64,000 nucleotides of DNA from Sphingobium indicum B90A (GTDB taxonomy: Bacteria; Pseudomonadota; Alphaproteobacteria; Sphingomonadales; Sphingomonadaceae), in the NCBI RefSeq assembly GCF_000264945.2, contig NZ_CP013070.1, forward strand, positions 1,674,001-1,738,000, read 5' to 3'. The position numbers and the translations under genes are program-made. Positions 1-7,427 of this stretch are shown here, piece by piece (position 1 is the stretch's first letter; each line of letters begins with the position of its first letter). The notes below the pieces were generated by a model. It did not search any database and was not told the DNA's origin. It saw only the letters and a list, made by a program, of their open reading frames with translations.

Positions 1-537
1 GTGATCGCCGGCACCGCCCCGCTTTTCAGCGCCGCCGACATCAAGTCCCCCATTGCCGATTACTGGCCGCGCGGCGCGCAGTTCGCGGCCGAGGCGCAGG
101 GGGATTTCCACGCCTGCGCCGAAGGCTATGTGCACAAGCGCCATGCTGCGGCGATCGACGCGCTGGAAAGCGACTGGGTCGCGGTGGCGGAGCGTTATCT
201 GGGCCAGCCCTATGTCTGGGGCGGGCGTGGGCATCGCGGCGTCGACTGCTCCGGCCTGGTGCAGGTGGCGCTCGGCCAGTGCGGGATCAAGGCGCCCCGC
301 GACACCGATCTTCAGCGCGAGGGGATCGGTTCCCCCATCGCGCCCGGCGCGCCGCTCCGACGAGGGGACTTCGTCTTCTTTCCCGGCCATGTCGGCATCA
401 TGACCGACGAGCATAACATGATACATGCCAACGCCTATTGGATGAGCGTGGTGATCGAGCCGCTGGCCGACGTCGTCGGACGGCTGGCGGCGGATCATGC
501 GGAACCCGTGACGGCGCGGCGGAGAATTGGCGCATGA
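1..537 (+). CDS. NlpC/P60 family peptidase, 5' end outside window
   Basis: C-terminal part of a C40-type (NlpC/P60) cell-wall endopeptidase, a family that cuts peptidoglycan stem peptides in the periplasm. The catalytic Cys is in the VDCSGLV motif (about residue 83 of the visible part). The His is in PGHVGIM (about 130), and IHANAYW probably supplies the third polar residue. The reading frame is open to the first base, so the true start and any SH3-like domain lie upstream of the window; the GTG at position 1 is not a supported start. The stop overlaps the ATG of argC (ATGA), so the two are probably co-transcribed. Confidence 0.85.
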   Translation: MIAGTAPLFSAADIKSPIADYWPRGAQFAAEAQGDFHACAEGYVHKRHAAAIDALESDWVAVAERYLGQPYVWGGRGHRGVDCSGLVQVALGQCGIKAPRDTDLQREGIGSPIAPGAPLRRGDFVFFPGHVGIMTDEHNMIHANAYWMSVVIEPLADVVGRLAADHAEPVTARRRIGA

Positions 538-1478
538 CACAAAGGATATTCATCGACGGCGGCGTCGGCACGACGGGTTTGGAAATCAACGAACGGCTGG
601 CGGGCCGACCGGAACTGTCGATCATCACGCTAGACGCGGACAGGCGCAAGGATGCGTCGGCGCGCAGGGACGCGCTGAACGCGGCGGACATCGTCATCCT
701 CTGCCTGCCCGACGATGCGGCGCGCGAAGCGGTGGCGCTGATCGACAATGGCCGGACGCGGGTGATCGACGCGTCGACGGCGCATCGGGTGGCCGATGGC
801 TGGACCTACGGCTTTGCCGAACTGGAGCCGGGGCATCGGGAAAGGCTGGCGAATTCGCGCTTCGTCGCCAATCCGGGCTGCTGGCCGACGGGTTTCCTGG
901 CGCTGGTGCGGCCGCTGGTGCTCGCCGGACTGCTGCCCGTCGACTGGCCGGTGACGGTATCCGGCGCATCCGGCTATTCGGGCGGCGGCAAGTCGATGAT
1001 CGCGGAATATGAGGGCGCCGGGGACGCGCCGAGCGCGTTCCGGCCCTATGGGCTGGGGCTGGCGCACAAGCATGTGCCGGAAATGCAGCGCTATTCCGGC
1101 TTGCGGCACCCGCCCCTCTTCGCCCCCGCCGTGGCCAATGCCTATCGCGGCATGATCGTGGAGGTGCCGTTGCAGTTGCGCGCCCTGCCCGGCGCGCCTT
1201 CGGCGGCGGATGTGCATGGGGCGTTGGCCGCCGCCTATGCGGGATCGCCCATCGTCGGCGTGGAAGCGCTGGAGGACAGCGCGGCGATGACGCAGGTCCG
1301 GCTGGAGCATGTCGGCGCGACCGACCGGCTGGCGCTGTTCGTCTTCGGCAATGAGGCGACCGGCCAGGCGCGGCTGGTGGCGGCGCTCGACAATCTGGGC
1401 AAGGGCGCGGCCGGGGCCGCCGTGCAGAACCTCAACATCTTGGCGGGATTACCGGAAACCGCCGGCCTGCGGCTCTGA
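534..1478 (+). CDS. argC: N-acetyl-gamma-glutamyl-phosphate reductase (type 2)
   Basis: Catalyses the NADPH-dependent reduction of N-acetylglutamyl phosphate to the semialdehyde in arginine synthesis, in the cytoplasm. The 314-residue protein begins MTQRIFIDGG with the nucleotide-binding VGTTGLE stretch at residues 11-17 and carries the catalytic Cys in NPGCWPTG (C116). The length matches the shorter type 2 ArgC enzymes. The ATG at 534 was chosen because it overlaps the stop of the peptidase gene; a longer in-frame start at 438 would add unrelated residues. The peptidase-argC pairing shows no obvious functional link. Confidence 0.93.
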   Translation: MTQRIFIDGGVGTTGLEINERLAGRPELSIITLDADRRKDASARRDALNAADIVILCLPDDAAREAVALIDNGRTRVIDASTAHRVADGWTYGFAELEPGHRERLANSRFVANPGCWPTGFLALVRPLVLAGLLPVDWPVTVSGASGYSGGGKSMIAEYEGAGDAPSAFRPYGLGLAHKHVPEMQRYSGLRHPPLFAPAVANAYRGMIVEVPLQLRALPGAPSAADVHGALAAAYAGSPIVGVEALEDSAAMTQVRLEHVGATDRLALFVFGNEATGQARLVAALDNLGKGAAGAAVQNLNILAGLPETAGLRL

Positions 1479-1540
1479 AGGCGGCATCCGGCCCCTTCGC
1501 CGCGCCGGTCTTCGGCATGGCGAAGGGACGGAAGCGCCGA

Positions 1541-1750
1541 TCAATGGATCGTGCCCATCGCCCCTTCATGGGTCAGCAATACGATCAGCCGCTCGATCTG
1601 CCGCCAGTGGCAGAAACGGATATGGTTGCCCAGATCCCGGCTGCGGTCGGCCCGCGCCGCCGCTTCATAGCCCGCATTGTCGCCGAACAGCGACATCAGC
1701 TCTGCCGCGTCCTCATAGCTCTTTCGATTCGAAAGATATGGCATGTTCAT
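1541..1750 (-). CDS. Small conserved-type hypothetical protein
   Basis: A 69-residue acidic protein starting MNMPYLSNRK and containing a helical DAAELMSLFGDNAGYEAAARA stretch and IRFCHWRQIERLIVLL. It has no signal peptide and no membrane segment. I recognise the pattern as that of short hypothetical proteins common in sphingomonads but cannot assign a function. The start at 1750 was preferred to an upstream ATG at 1774. It is a lone minus-strand gene between argC and a plus-strand small membrane protein, and a GC-rich hairpin (about 1777-1795) lies in its upstream region. Confidence 0.6.
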   Translation of the reverse strand: MNMPYLSNRKSYEDAAELMSLFGDNAGYEAAARADRSRDLGNHIRFCHWRQIERLIVLLTHEGAMGTIH

Positions 1751-1970
1751 GACCTGGCCCCCCAAAGTCCCCACCCTGACGGTGGGGATCGCGGTTCAAT
1801 CCCCATGCCAGCCGCACCCATCGACGGCGGAGGGCGGCCTGCGAGGGTGAACGATCCATTAGCCAAGTCCCGCCGTGGCACAGCCATCCCAGGGTGGGAC
1901 AGGCTGTCCTGAAAAGGCGCAGGCGGGAAAGCGCTGGCCATGCATCCCCGGGCGTGGCAAGGACCGCGGA

Positions 1971-2144
1971 ATGACCAAGGGCAGAAAAGAACCGATCGGC
2001 GCAGGCGCCATTTTGGCGCTCACCATCCTGGGCGGCACCATCGTCGGCGGCCTGATGGGCCAGCCGAGCGCCGGCCTGCTGGCGGGCACGGCGCTGGGCA
2101 TCGCGATCGCGGTGCTGCTGTGGCTCTGGGACCGGGGAAAATAG
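1971..2144 (+). CDS. Small hydrophobic membrane protein
   Basis: A 57-residue protein starting MTKGRKEPIGAG, with two hydrophobic stretches separated by a short Gly/Pro turn (about residues 11-28 and 33-53) and a WDRGK tail. This suggests a two-helix inner-membrane protein. The ATG at 1971 was chosen because it precedes the hydrophobic core directly; the longer frame from 1875 is Pro/Gly-rich and unlike a signal. The next gene begins 60 bases downstream, so co-transcription is possible. Function unknown. Confidence 0.55.
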   Translation: MTKGRKEPIGAGAILALTILGGTIVGGLMGQPSAGLLAGTALGIAIAVLLWLWDRGK

Positions 2145-2204
2145 CTCCGCATCGGGCACTTGCGCGCCTTGCCACCATCCATGGGCCAGCATAAACGATA
2201 CGCC

Positions 2205-3533
2205 ATGAAGAAGCACCTGATCGCGCTCACCATCCTCACGCTGGCCATTCTCGTCGGCCTTTTCTTCTACTTCGCGCGGGGCGACGCGGCGCGGCTTCCC
2301 GCCGGCGCCGATGTGGGCAAGGAGCCGGTTTTCACCAGCCCCCGCAGCGAGATGATCCCGACGATGAACGTCGCGGAGGCCGTGCCGTGGAAGGGTGGGG
2401 AAAAGCCCGTTCCCGCGAAGGGCCTCAGCGTCGATCGCTTCGCGGACGGGCTGGACCATCCCCGCTCGCTGCTGCGACTGCCCAATGGCGACGCGCTGGT
2501 GGCGGAAACCAACAGCCCGGCGCGGCCCACAAGCGGCATCGTCAACCGGGTGATGAACTATCTGATGAACAAGGCGGGGGCCGGCGTGCCGTCCGCCAAC
2601 CGCATCACCCTGCTGCGCGACGCCGATGGCGACGGCCGGGCGGAAACCAAGACGGCTTTCCTGACCGGGCTGAATTCGCCCTATGGCATGGCGCTGGTCG
2701 GGGACACGCTCTACGTCGCCAATACCGATGCGCTGATGGCCTTTCCGTACAAGGAAGGCGAGACGAAGATCGCCGCCAAGGGGCGCAAGATCCTGAACCT
2801 GCCCGCGCAGGCGCCCAACATGCACTGGACGCGCAGCCTGGCCGCCAGCCCGCAGGGGCTGCTCTATGTGGGTATCGGTTCCAACAGCAATATCGGCGAA
2901 AACGACCTGGCGACGGAGGATAATCGCGCCGCAGTGCTGGAGGTCAATCCGCAGACCGGCGCCTATCGCATCTACGCTTCGGGCCTGCGCAATCCGGTGG
3001 GGCTGGCCTTCGAACCGAAAAGCGGCGCGCTGTGGGGCGTGGTGAACGAGCGCGACATGCTGGGCAGCGATCTGGTGCCCGATTATCTGACGCGGGTGGA
3101 ATTCGGCGCCTTCTATGGCTGGCCGTGGAATTATTGGGGCGGTTACGAGGATCGCCGGGTCCAGCCGCAACGGCCGGAAGTCCGCGAATATACCAAGCGG
3201 CCGGATTATGCGCTGGGCAATCATGTCGCGCCGCTGGGCCTCAGCTTCGCCGACAAGGTGACGCTGGGCGGGCCTTACGCCAACGGCGCTTTCGTCGGGC
3301 TGCACGGCAGTTGGAACCGGAAACCCCGGTCGGGCTACAAGGTGGTGTTCGTGCCCTTCGGCGACAATGGCGAGACCGGCAAGGCCAAGCCGATCGACGT
3401 GCTGACGGGTTTCCTCAGTCCCCAGGGCGAGGCGCGCGGCCGGCCGGTGGACGTCACCGCCGATGCGAAGGGCGCGTTGCTGGTGAGCGACGATGTGGGC
3501 GGGGTCGTCTGGCGCGTGACGGCAGCGAAGTGA
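2205..3533 (+). CDS. PQQ-type sugar (sorbosone) dehydrogenase family protein
   Basis: A 442-residue protein of the soluble glucose/sorbosone dehydrogenase beta-propeller family, which oxidises aldoses or related compounds with PQQ or a similar cofactor in the periplasm. An N-terminal hydrophobic helix (residues about 4-22) is a signal anchor. Propeller motifs include GLDHPRSLLRLPNGDALVAE, ASGLRNPVGLAFEP, EFGAFYGWPWNYWGG and GLHGSWNRKPRSGYKVVFVPF, typical of the family. The ATG at 2205 precedes the hydrophobic helix; a start at 2160 would put charged residues before it. The substrate cannot be inferred. Confidence 0.82.
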   Translation: MKKHLIALTILTLAILVGLFFYFARGDAARLPAGADVGKEPVFTSPRSEMIPTMNVAEAVPWKGGEKPVPAKGLSVDRFADGLDHPRSLLRLPNGDALVAETNSPARPTSGIVNRVMNYLMNKAGAGVPSANRITLLRDADGDGRAETKTAFLTGLNSPYGMALVGDTLYVANTDALMAFPYKEGETKIAAKGRKILNLPAQAPNMHWTRSLAASPQGLLYVGIGSNSNIGENDLATEDNRAAVLEVNPQTGAYRIYASGLRNPVGLAFEPKSGALWGVVNERDMLGSDLVPDYLTRVEFGAFYGWPWNYWGGYEDRRVQPQRPEVREYTKRPDYALGNHVAPLGLSFADKVTLGGPYANGAFVGLHGSWNRKPRSGYKVVFVPFGDNGETGKAKPIDVLTGFLSPQGEARGRPVDVTADAKGALLVSDDVGGVVWRVTAAK

Positions 3534-3625
3534 GGTGACGGGGAACGAGCCATTGAACGGCATGTGCTGATAAAAGGGTGCCTGTTAATAAAACGGCGCG
3601 TGCTCCTGCGAAGGCAGGAGCCTAG

Positions 3626-4464
3626 GCTCAGGACTCATTGATTGAGCCAGAAGATGAAAGCAGCGGCGAAAGCGATGGCGGAGAGGAATGTGTGCGCGCA
3701 TCGATCGTATCGGGTATGGATTCGTCGCCAGTCTTTGAGGCGGGCGAAGAGGTTCTCGATCTTGTGGCGCTTTCGATAGAGGGCTGCGTCGTAGGGCTGC
3801 TGGATGCGATGCTTGGGGTGGGGCGGGATACAAGGAATGATGCCCCGTTGTGCCAGCGCATTGCGGAAGGCTATTGAGCTATAGGCCCGGTCGGCGAGCA
3901 GATGGCGCGCGGGTGGCAGGTCCTGGAGCATGGCGAGAGCGGCAGGGTGGTCGCTGGCCTGGCCTTGGGTCAGGCGCAGGAGCACAGGCCTGCCCTTGCC
4001 ATCGCATACCACATGCAGCTTGGTGGTCAGCCCGCCCCGGCTGCGTCCGATATATCGGGGTAGAGCCCCTTTTTGAGCAGACTGGCGGCGGTGCGATGCG
4101 CTTTGAGATGGGTTGTATCGATCATCAATTGATCCGAGCCTCCGCTTTGCCCGGCTAGTTCCGTCAGAATGCGATTGAAAACACCAAGCCTGCTCCATCG
4201 GATGAACCGGTTGTAGATCGTCTTGTGTGGACCGTAGCCAGAGGGCGCATCCCGCCAGCGCAGGCCATTGCGGATCACGAACAATATCCCGCTGAGTACC
4301 CGCCGGTCATCCACCCGAGCAACGCCATGTGACAAAGGAAAATACGGTTCGATCCGCCGCATTTGCCCCTCCGTCAGCAATAATAGATCATCCATGGCAG
4401 CACCTCCCTGCTACCTTGAATCACCACTCAACCCAGCATACAACCAATTTAATAGGTCCTGACC
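3626..4464 (-). mobile_element. IS5-family (IS427-like) insertion sequence, 839 bp
   Basis: Boundaries are set by imperfect terminal inverted repeats: the left end reads GCTCAGGACTCATTGATTG and the right end, reverse complemented, GGTCAGGACCTATTAAATTG. Direct CTAG copies flank them at 3622-3625 and 4465-4468, consistent with a CTAG or TA target. The element carries one transposase in two overlapping frames. Both the reading frames and the ends look intact, so it may still be active or be a recent arrival. Confidence 0.85.
3635..4395 (-). CDS. IS5-family transposase, orfA/orfB joined by -1 frameshift
   Basis: orfA (4395-4027) starts MDDLLLLTEGQMRRIEPYFP and holds the first catalytic Asp in LMIDTTH. 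orfB (frame open from 4198, ending 3635) holds the second Asp in LLADRAYSS and the Glu in HKIENLFARLKDWRR. The full DDE triad needs both frames. They meet at a run reading C-AAA-AAG-GGG on the coding strand (complement of 4066-4075), where a -1 slip moves the ribosome from the LLKKG frame to the QKGALPRYIG frame. This arrangement is typical of IS427-group elements. Nothing else in the element is coding. Confidence 0.88.
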
Positions 4465-4529
4465 CTAGTTCCACCGTCGATCTGGGCTCCTGCCTTCGCA
4501 GGAGCACGTAAGCGTCGATCTCAAACAGC

Positions 4530-5348
4530 CTAGATATTGAGGCCGTTCCGTCCCGCCAGCTCCACCACATATTGCCAGGCCACGCGCCCGGACCGGCTGC
4601 CGCGCTGGGTCGCCCATTGGATCGCCTCCAGCGGTTCGAAGTGGAGGCCAAGGCTGGCCGCATAGCCACCGACGATGGCGACATAGGCGTCCTGGTCGAT
4701 GGCGTGGAACCCCAGGCTCAGCCCGAAACGGTCGGACAGCGCCATCTTATCGTCCACCACGTCACGCGGATTGACCGGGTCGTCCTGCTCCGACAGGTGG
4801 CGCGGCACGATATGGCGGCGGTTCGATGTCACATAGAGGCGGACATTGGCCGGTCGGGCGGCGGTTCCCCCCTGGAGCAGCGACCGAAGCGAACGGGCGT
4901 CGCCAACGCCATTCTCATCGAAGCCCAGATCGTCGAGGAACAGGATGAAGGGCCGCCGCGTGTCCCGCAACAAAGTGAAAAGCCGCGGCAGGCTGGCCAG
5001 TTCGTCGATCGCGCATTGCAGCAGGGCGATGTCCTGCCCCTCGGACTGGAGCTTGCCGACCACGGCGGCGACGACCGCCGACTTGCCCGTCCCCCTTGCG
5101 CCCCAGAGCAGCACGTCATGCGCGGCATGACCGGCGGCATGGCGGCGGCTGTTCTCCAGCAGCGCCTGCTTCTGCGCGTCGATGCCGGTCAGCAGGGCAT
5201 AATCCACCGGCGCAAAGCCCTCCGCCGCCCGGATCGTCGCGCCGTTCCATATATAGGCAGGCGCGGCGGCCAGATCGGCGGCAGAAGCGGGCGGCGGCGC
5301 GATCCGTTCCAGCGCTTCGGCAATGCGGGTCAGCAGGGCATCTTTCAT
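4530..5348 (-). CDS. DUF815 family AAA-type ATPase
   Basis: A 272-residue cytoplasmic ATP-binding protein. It has a Walker A motif GARGTGKS (about residues 83-90), a Walker B-like FILFLDDLGFDE, the sensor-like VRLYVTSNRRHIVPRH, and a C-terminal GRSGRVAWQYVVELAGR. This order is characteristic of the DUF815 (COG2607) family, whose cellular role is not settled. The start at 5348 gives the usual length. It is transcribed away from the Sua5 gene, with a short shared upstream region of about 110 bases, and its 3' end runs into the IS-disrupted repeat. Confidence 0.85.
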   Translation of the reverse strand: MKDALLTRIAEALERIAPPPASAADLAAAPAYIWNGATIRAAEGFAPVDYALLTGIDAQKQALLENSRRHAAGHAAHDVLLWGARGTGKSAVVAAVVGKLQSEGQDIALLQCAIDELASLPRLFTLLRDTRRPFILFLDDLGFDENGVGDARSLRSLLQGGTAARPANVRLYVTSNRRHIVPRHLSEQDDPVNPRDVVDDKMALSDRFGLSLGFHAIDQDAYVAIVGGYAASLGLHFEPLEAIQWATQRGSRSGRVAWQYVVELAGRNGLNI

Positions 5349-5459
5349 GGCGCTCTCGCTTAGCCCTCCTCCGCTTGACGGGCAAGCGCGACGCCCATGT
5401 CATTCTTCTGTAGCAATGGCCTTTTACTGCCCGAATTCGGGGCTTATACCGCTGGGGCC

Positions 5460-6416
5460 GTGACCATCCCAAATCCAGTCTTCTCCACCCGAATAAGCCG
5501 CTACGGCAGCGAGGCGCTGCGCGAGGCGGCGCTGCTGATCCGTGCGGGCGAGCCGGTCGCCGTGCCGACGGAGACGGTCTATGGCCTGGCGGCGGACGCC
5601 ACGGATTCCAACGCCGTGGCCGCGATCTACGCCGCCAAGGGGCGGCCCAGCTTCAATCCCTTGATCGTGCATGTCGCGGACCGGGAGATGGCCGGGCGTC
5701 TGGCGGAGTTTTCGCCGGTGGCGGACAGGCTGGCGGAACGCTTCTGGCCCGGAGCGCTGACGCTGGTCCTGCCCGCTCGCGCCGACGGCGGATTATCGCC
5801 GCTGGTGATGGCGGGGTTGCCGACCGTGGCGCTGCGCCTGCCCGCGCATCCGGCGATGCGGGCGCTGATCCGGGAAAGCGGGCGCCCCCTCGCCGCGCCG
5901 TCGGCCAATCGCAGCGGATCGATCAGCCCGACGCGCGCCGAACATGTGATGGCGAGCCTCAATGGCAAGATCCGCATGATCCTGGACGAAGGACCGACCA
6001 GCGAAGGGCTGGAATCGACCATCGTCGCCCCGGAAACCGACTGCATCCGCCTGCTGCGCCCCGGCCCGGTCACGGCGGCGATGCTGGAGGAGGCAGGCAT
6101 GCTGCCGGTGGTGACGGGCGCCGACAATGCGAAGATCGAGGCGCCGGGCCAGTTGGAAAGCCATTATGCGCCGTCCAAGCCGGTGCGGCTGAACGCGCTG
6201 AAGGCGGAGAAGGACGAATATCTGATCGGCTTCGGGCTGATGCCCTGCCATGTGAATCTCAGCCCCGATGCCGACCTGCGGGAAGCGGCGGCGCATCTGT
6301 TCGCGGCGCTGCACATGGGGGACGCCAGCGCGGCGGAACGGATCGCCGTGGCGCCGATACCGAACGAAGGTATCGGCGTGGCGATCAACGACCGGCTGCG
6401 ACGGGCGGCCGCCTGA
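5460..6416 (+). CDS. L-threonylcarbamoyladenylate synthase (Sua5 type)
   Basis: Makes threonylcarbamoyl-AMP from Thr, bicarbonate and ATP, the first step of the t6A37 tRNA modification. The protein has the YrdC-like domain, with PVAVPTETVYGLAADA near the N-terminus, FNPLIVHV, FWPGALTLVLP and the SANRSGSISPT loop. After it come the linker and C-terminal Sua5 domain (GQLESHYAPSKPVRLN, then GIGVAINDRLRRAAA). The presence of that second domain makes it Sua5-like rather than the short TsaC. The GTG at 5460 is chosen because it begins VTIPNPVFSTRIS; an ATG at 5397 in the same frame is possible but adds 21 poorly family-like residues. Confidence 0.9.
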   Translation: MTIPNPVFSTRISRYGSEALREAALLIRAGEPVAVPTETVYGLAADATDSNAVAAIYAAKGRPSFNPLIVHVADREMAGRLAEFSPVADRLAERFWPGALTLVLPARADGGLSPLVMAGLPTVALRLPAHPAMRALIRESGRPLAAPSANRSGSISPTRAEHVMASLNGKIRMILDEGPTSEGLESTIVAPETDCIRLLRPGPVTAAMLEEAGMLPVVTGADNAKIEAPGQLESHYAPSKPVRLNALKAEKDEYLIGFGLMPCHVNLSPDADLREAAAHLFAALHMGDASAAERIAVAPIPNEGIGVAINDRLRRAAA

Positions 6417-6420
6417 AGCC

Positions 6421-6486
6421 GTATTCCTGCGAAGGCAGGAACCCAGATCAGACGGCGGGACCGGGTTCCTGCCTTCGCAGGAACAC
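6421..6486. repeat. Intact REP-like palindrome
   Basis: Two arms with core TCCTGCGAAGGCAGGA and its complement face each other around a 17-base centre between the convergent sua5 and lipoprotein genes. This is the same family as the copy split by the IS at 3599-4508, and it probably also acts as a bidirectional RNA hairpin. Confidence 0.85.
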
Positions 6487-6505
6487 GGCGGTTTTCACGG
6501 CAGGA

Positions 6506-6772
6506 TTACCCGCAATTATCATACCCCGCATCGCGGCATTCGCGGCGGCGGCGTTCTTCCTCCTTCTTCCGCTCGCGGGCCTCGCGCGCTTCCTGCTTGC
6601 GCATCTTGCGGCCGTAATTGCGGTCGGCCTCTTCCTGGCTGGTGGTGCTCCAGTCCACCACCTGGCTGCCTGCGCGCACCGGCGCCGTCACGATATTCGC
6701 CGCCGTCCGGGCAATGCAGCCCGGCAGGAACAGCAGCAAAGCCGGCGCGGCCATCCATGCGATCTTGTTCAT
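6506..6772 (-). CDS. Small lipoprotein with charged coiled tail
   Basis: An 88-residue protein beginning MNKIAWMAAPALLLFLPGC. The hydrophobic stretch ends in a lipobox (LPGC), so the mature protein is probably a lipid-anchored envelope protein. Behind the Cys are a short AARTAANIV segment and VVDWSTTSQEEADRNYGRKMRKQ. A highly charged Arg/Glu helix and a C-terminal RECRDAGYDNCG with two cysteines follow. The ATG at 6772 was chosen because it directly precedes the signal sequence; an in-frame ATG at 6949 would put it internally. No family with known function recognised. Confidence 0.7.
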   Translation of the reverse strand: MNKIAWMAAPALLLFLPGCIARTAANIVTAPVRAGSQVVDWSTTSQEEADRNYGRKMRKQEAREARERKKEEERRRRECRDAGYDNCG

Positions 6773-6846
6773 ATCTCTTCCCCGGCTTGTCATTTCCGCG
6801 AGCTTAGGGATGCGATCGGGCAGGACAAGCCTCAGGCGACGAACCG

Positions 6847-7383
6847 TTAGGAGGCTTCGATCCGCTCGGCAAAGCCCTTGCGCAATTTGGCGAGCTTGGG
6901 CGGGATCACCGCCATGCAATAAGGGTTCCTGTCCCCCACCCGCTCCCAATATTTCTGGTGATATTCCTCCGCCGGATACCAGGGCGCGTCCGGCTCGATT
7001 GCGGTGACTATGGGGTTCGCCTGATCCGCCTGCGCCCGCTCGATCCCCGCCCTCGCTTCCGCCGCCTGTTCGGGCGAATGGGGGAAGATGGCCGAGCGAT
7101 ATTGCGTGCCGACGTCATTGCCCTGGCGGTTGAGCGTAGTTGGATCATGGGTCGCGAAGAAAATGTCCAGCAGGTCGCCATAGCCGATCACCGCCGGATC
7201 ATAGGTGATGCGGATCGCCTCCGCATGGCCGGTCGCGCCGGAACAGACCTGCTCATAGGTCGGGTCGGGCTGCGCGCCGCCGATATAGCCGCTTTCCACG
7301 GCCTTCACCCCTTTCAGATTCTGGTACACCGCCTCCGTGCACCAGAAGCAGCCGCCAGCCAGGGTTGCGATCTCTTCGGCCAT
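6847..7383 (-). CDS. msrA: Peptide methionine sulfoxide reductase A
   Basis: Reduces methionine-S-sulfoxide in proteins back to methionine. The 178-residue sequence starts [21 protein letters not shown], with the catalytic Cys (C12) in GCFWCTE. It continues with VESGYIGG, the [21 protein letters not shown] signature, and [15 protein letters not shown] near the C-terminus. No MsrB domain is fused. It lies 75 bases downstream (transcriptionally) of the lipoprotein start region and is followed at a short distance by the acyl-CoA ligase on the same strand; no shared function is evident. Confidence 0.95.
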   Translation of the reverse strand: MAEEIATLAGGCFWCTEAVYQNLKGVKAVESGYIGGAQPDPTYEQVCSGATGHAEAIRITYDPAVIGYGDLLDIFFATHDPTTLNRQGNDVGTQYRSAIFPHSPEQAAEARAGIERAQADQANPIVTAIEPDAPWYPAEEYHQKYWERVGDRNPYCMAVIPPKLAKLRKGFAERIEAS

Positions 7384-7427
7384 ATATGCGCGTCCTTATC
7401 CTGCATTGGCCGCACAGATAGGAAGGA

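Larger units (their letters stand above)
3599..4508. repeat. REP-like palindrome split by the IS element
   Basis: The 23 bases at 3599-3621 are the exact reverse complement of 4486-4508 (core TCCTGCGAAGGCAGGA). Together with the CTAG at 3622/4465 they rebuild one palindromic repeat like the intact copy at 6421-6486. The insertion sequence therefore interrupted a pre-existing repeat. The same core also appears in degenerate form near 27415. Confidence 0.85.

Noticed and set aside
1777..1805. tRNA-like hairpin followed by GGTTCAATCCCC
   Set aside because: The anticodon-like arm lacks U33 and the T-arm does not pair; no acceptor stem could be formed.
1713..3563. 616-codon open frame on the minus strand
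   Set aside because: Antisense to the sorbosone-type dehydrogenase, which has clear motifs and a signal anchor.
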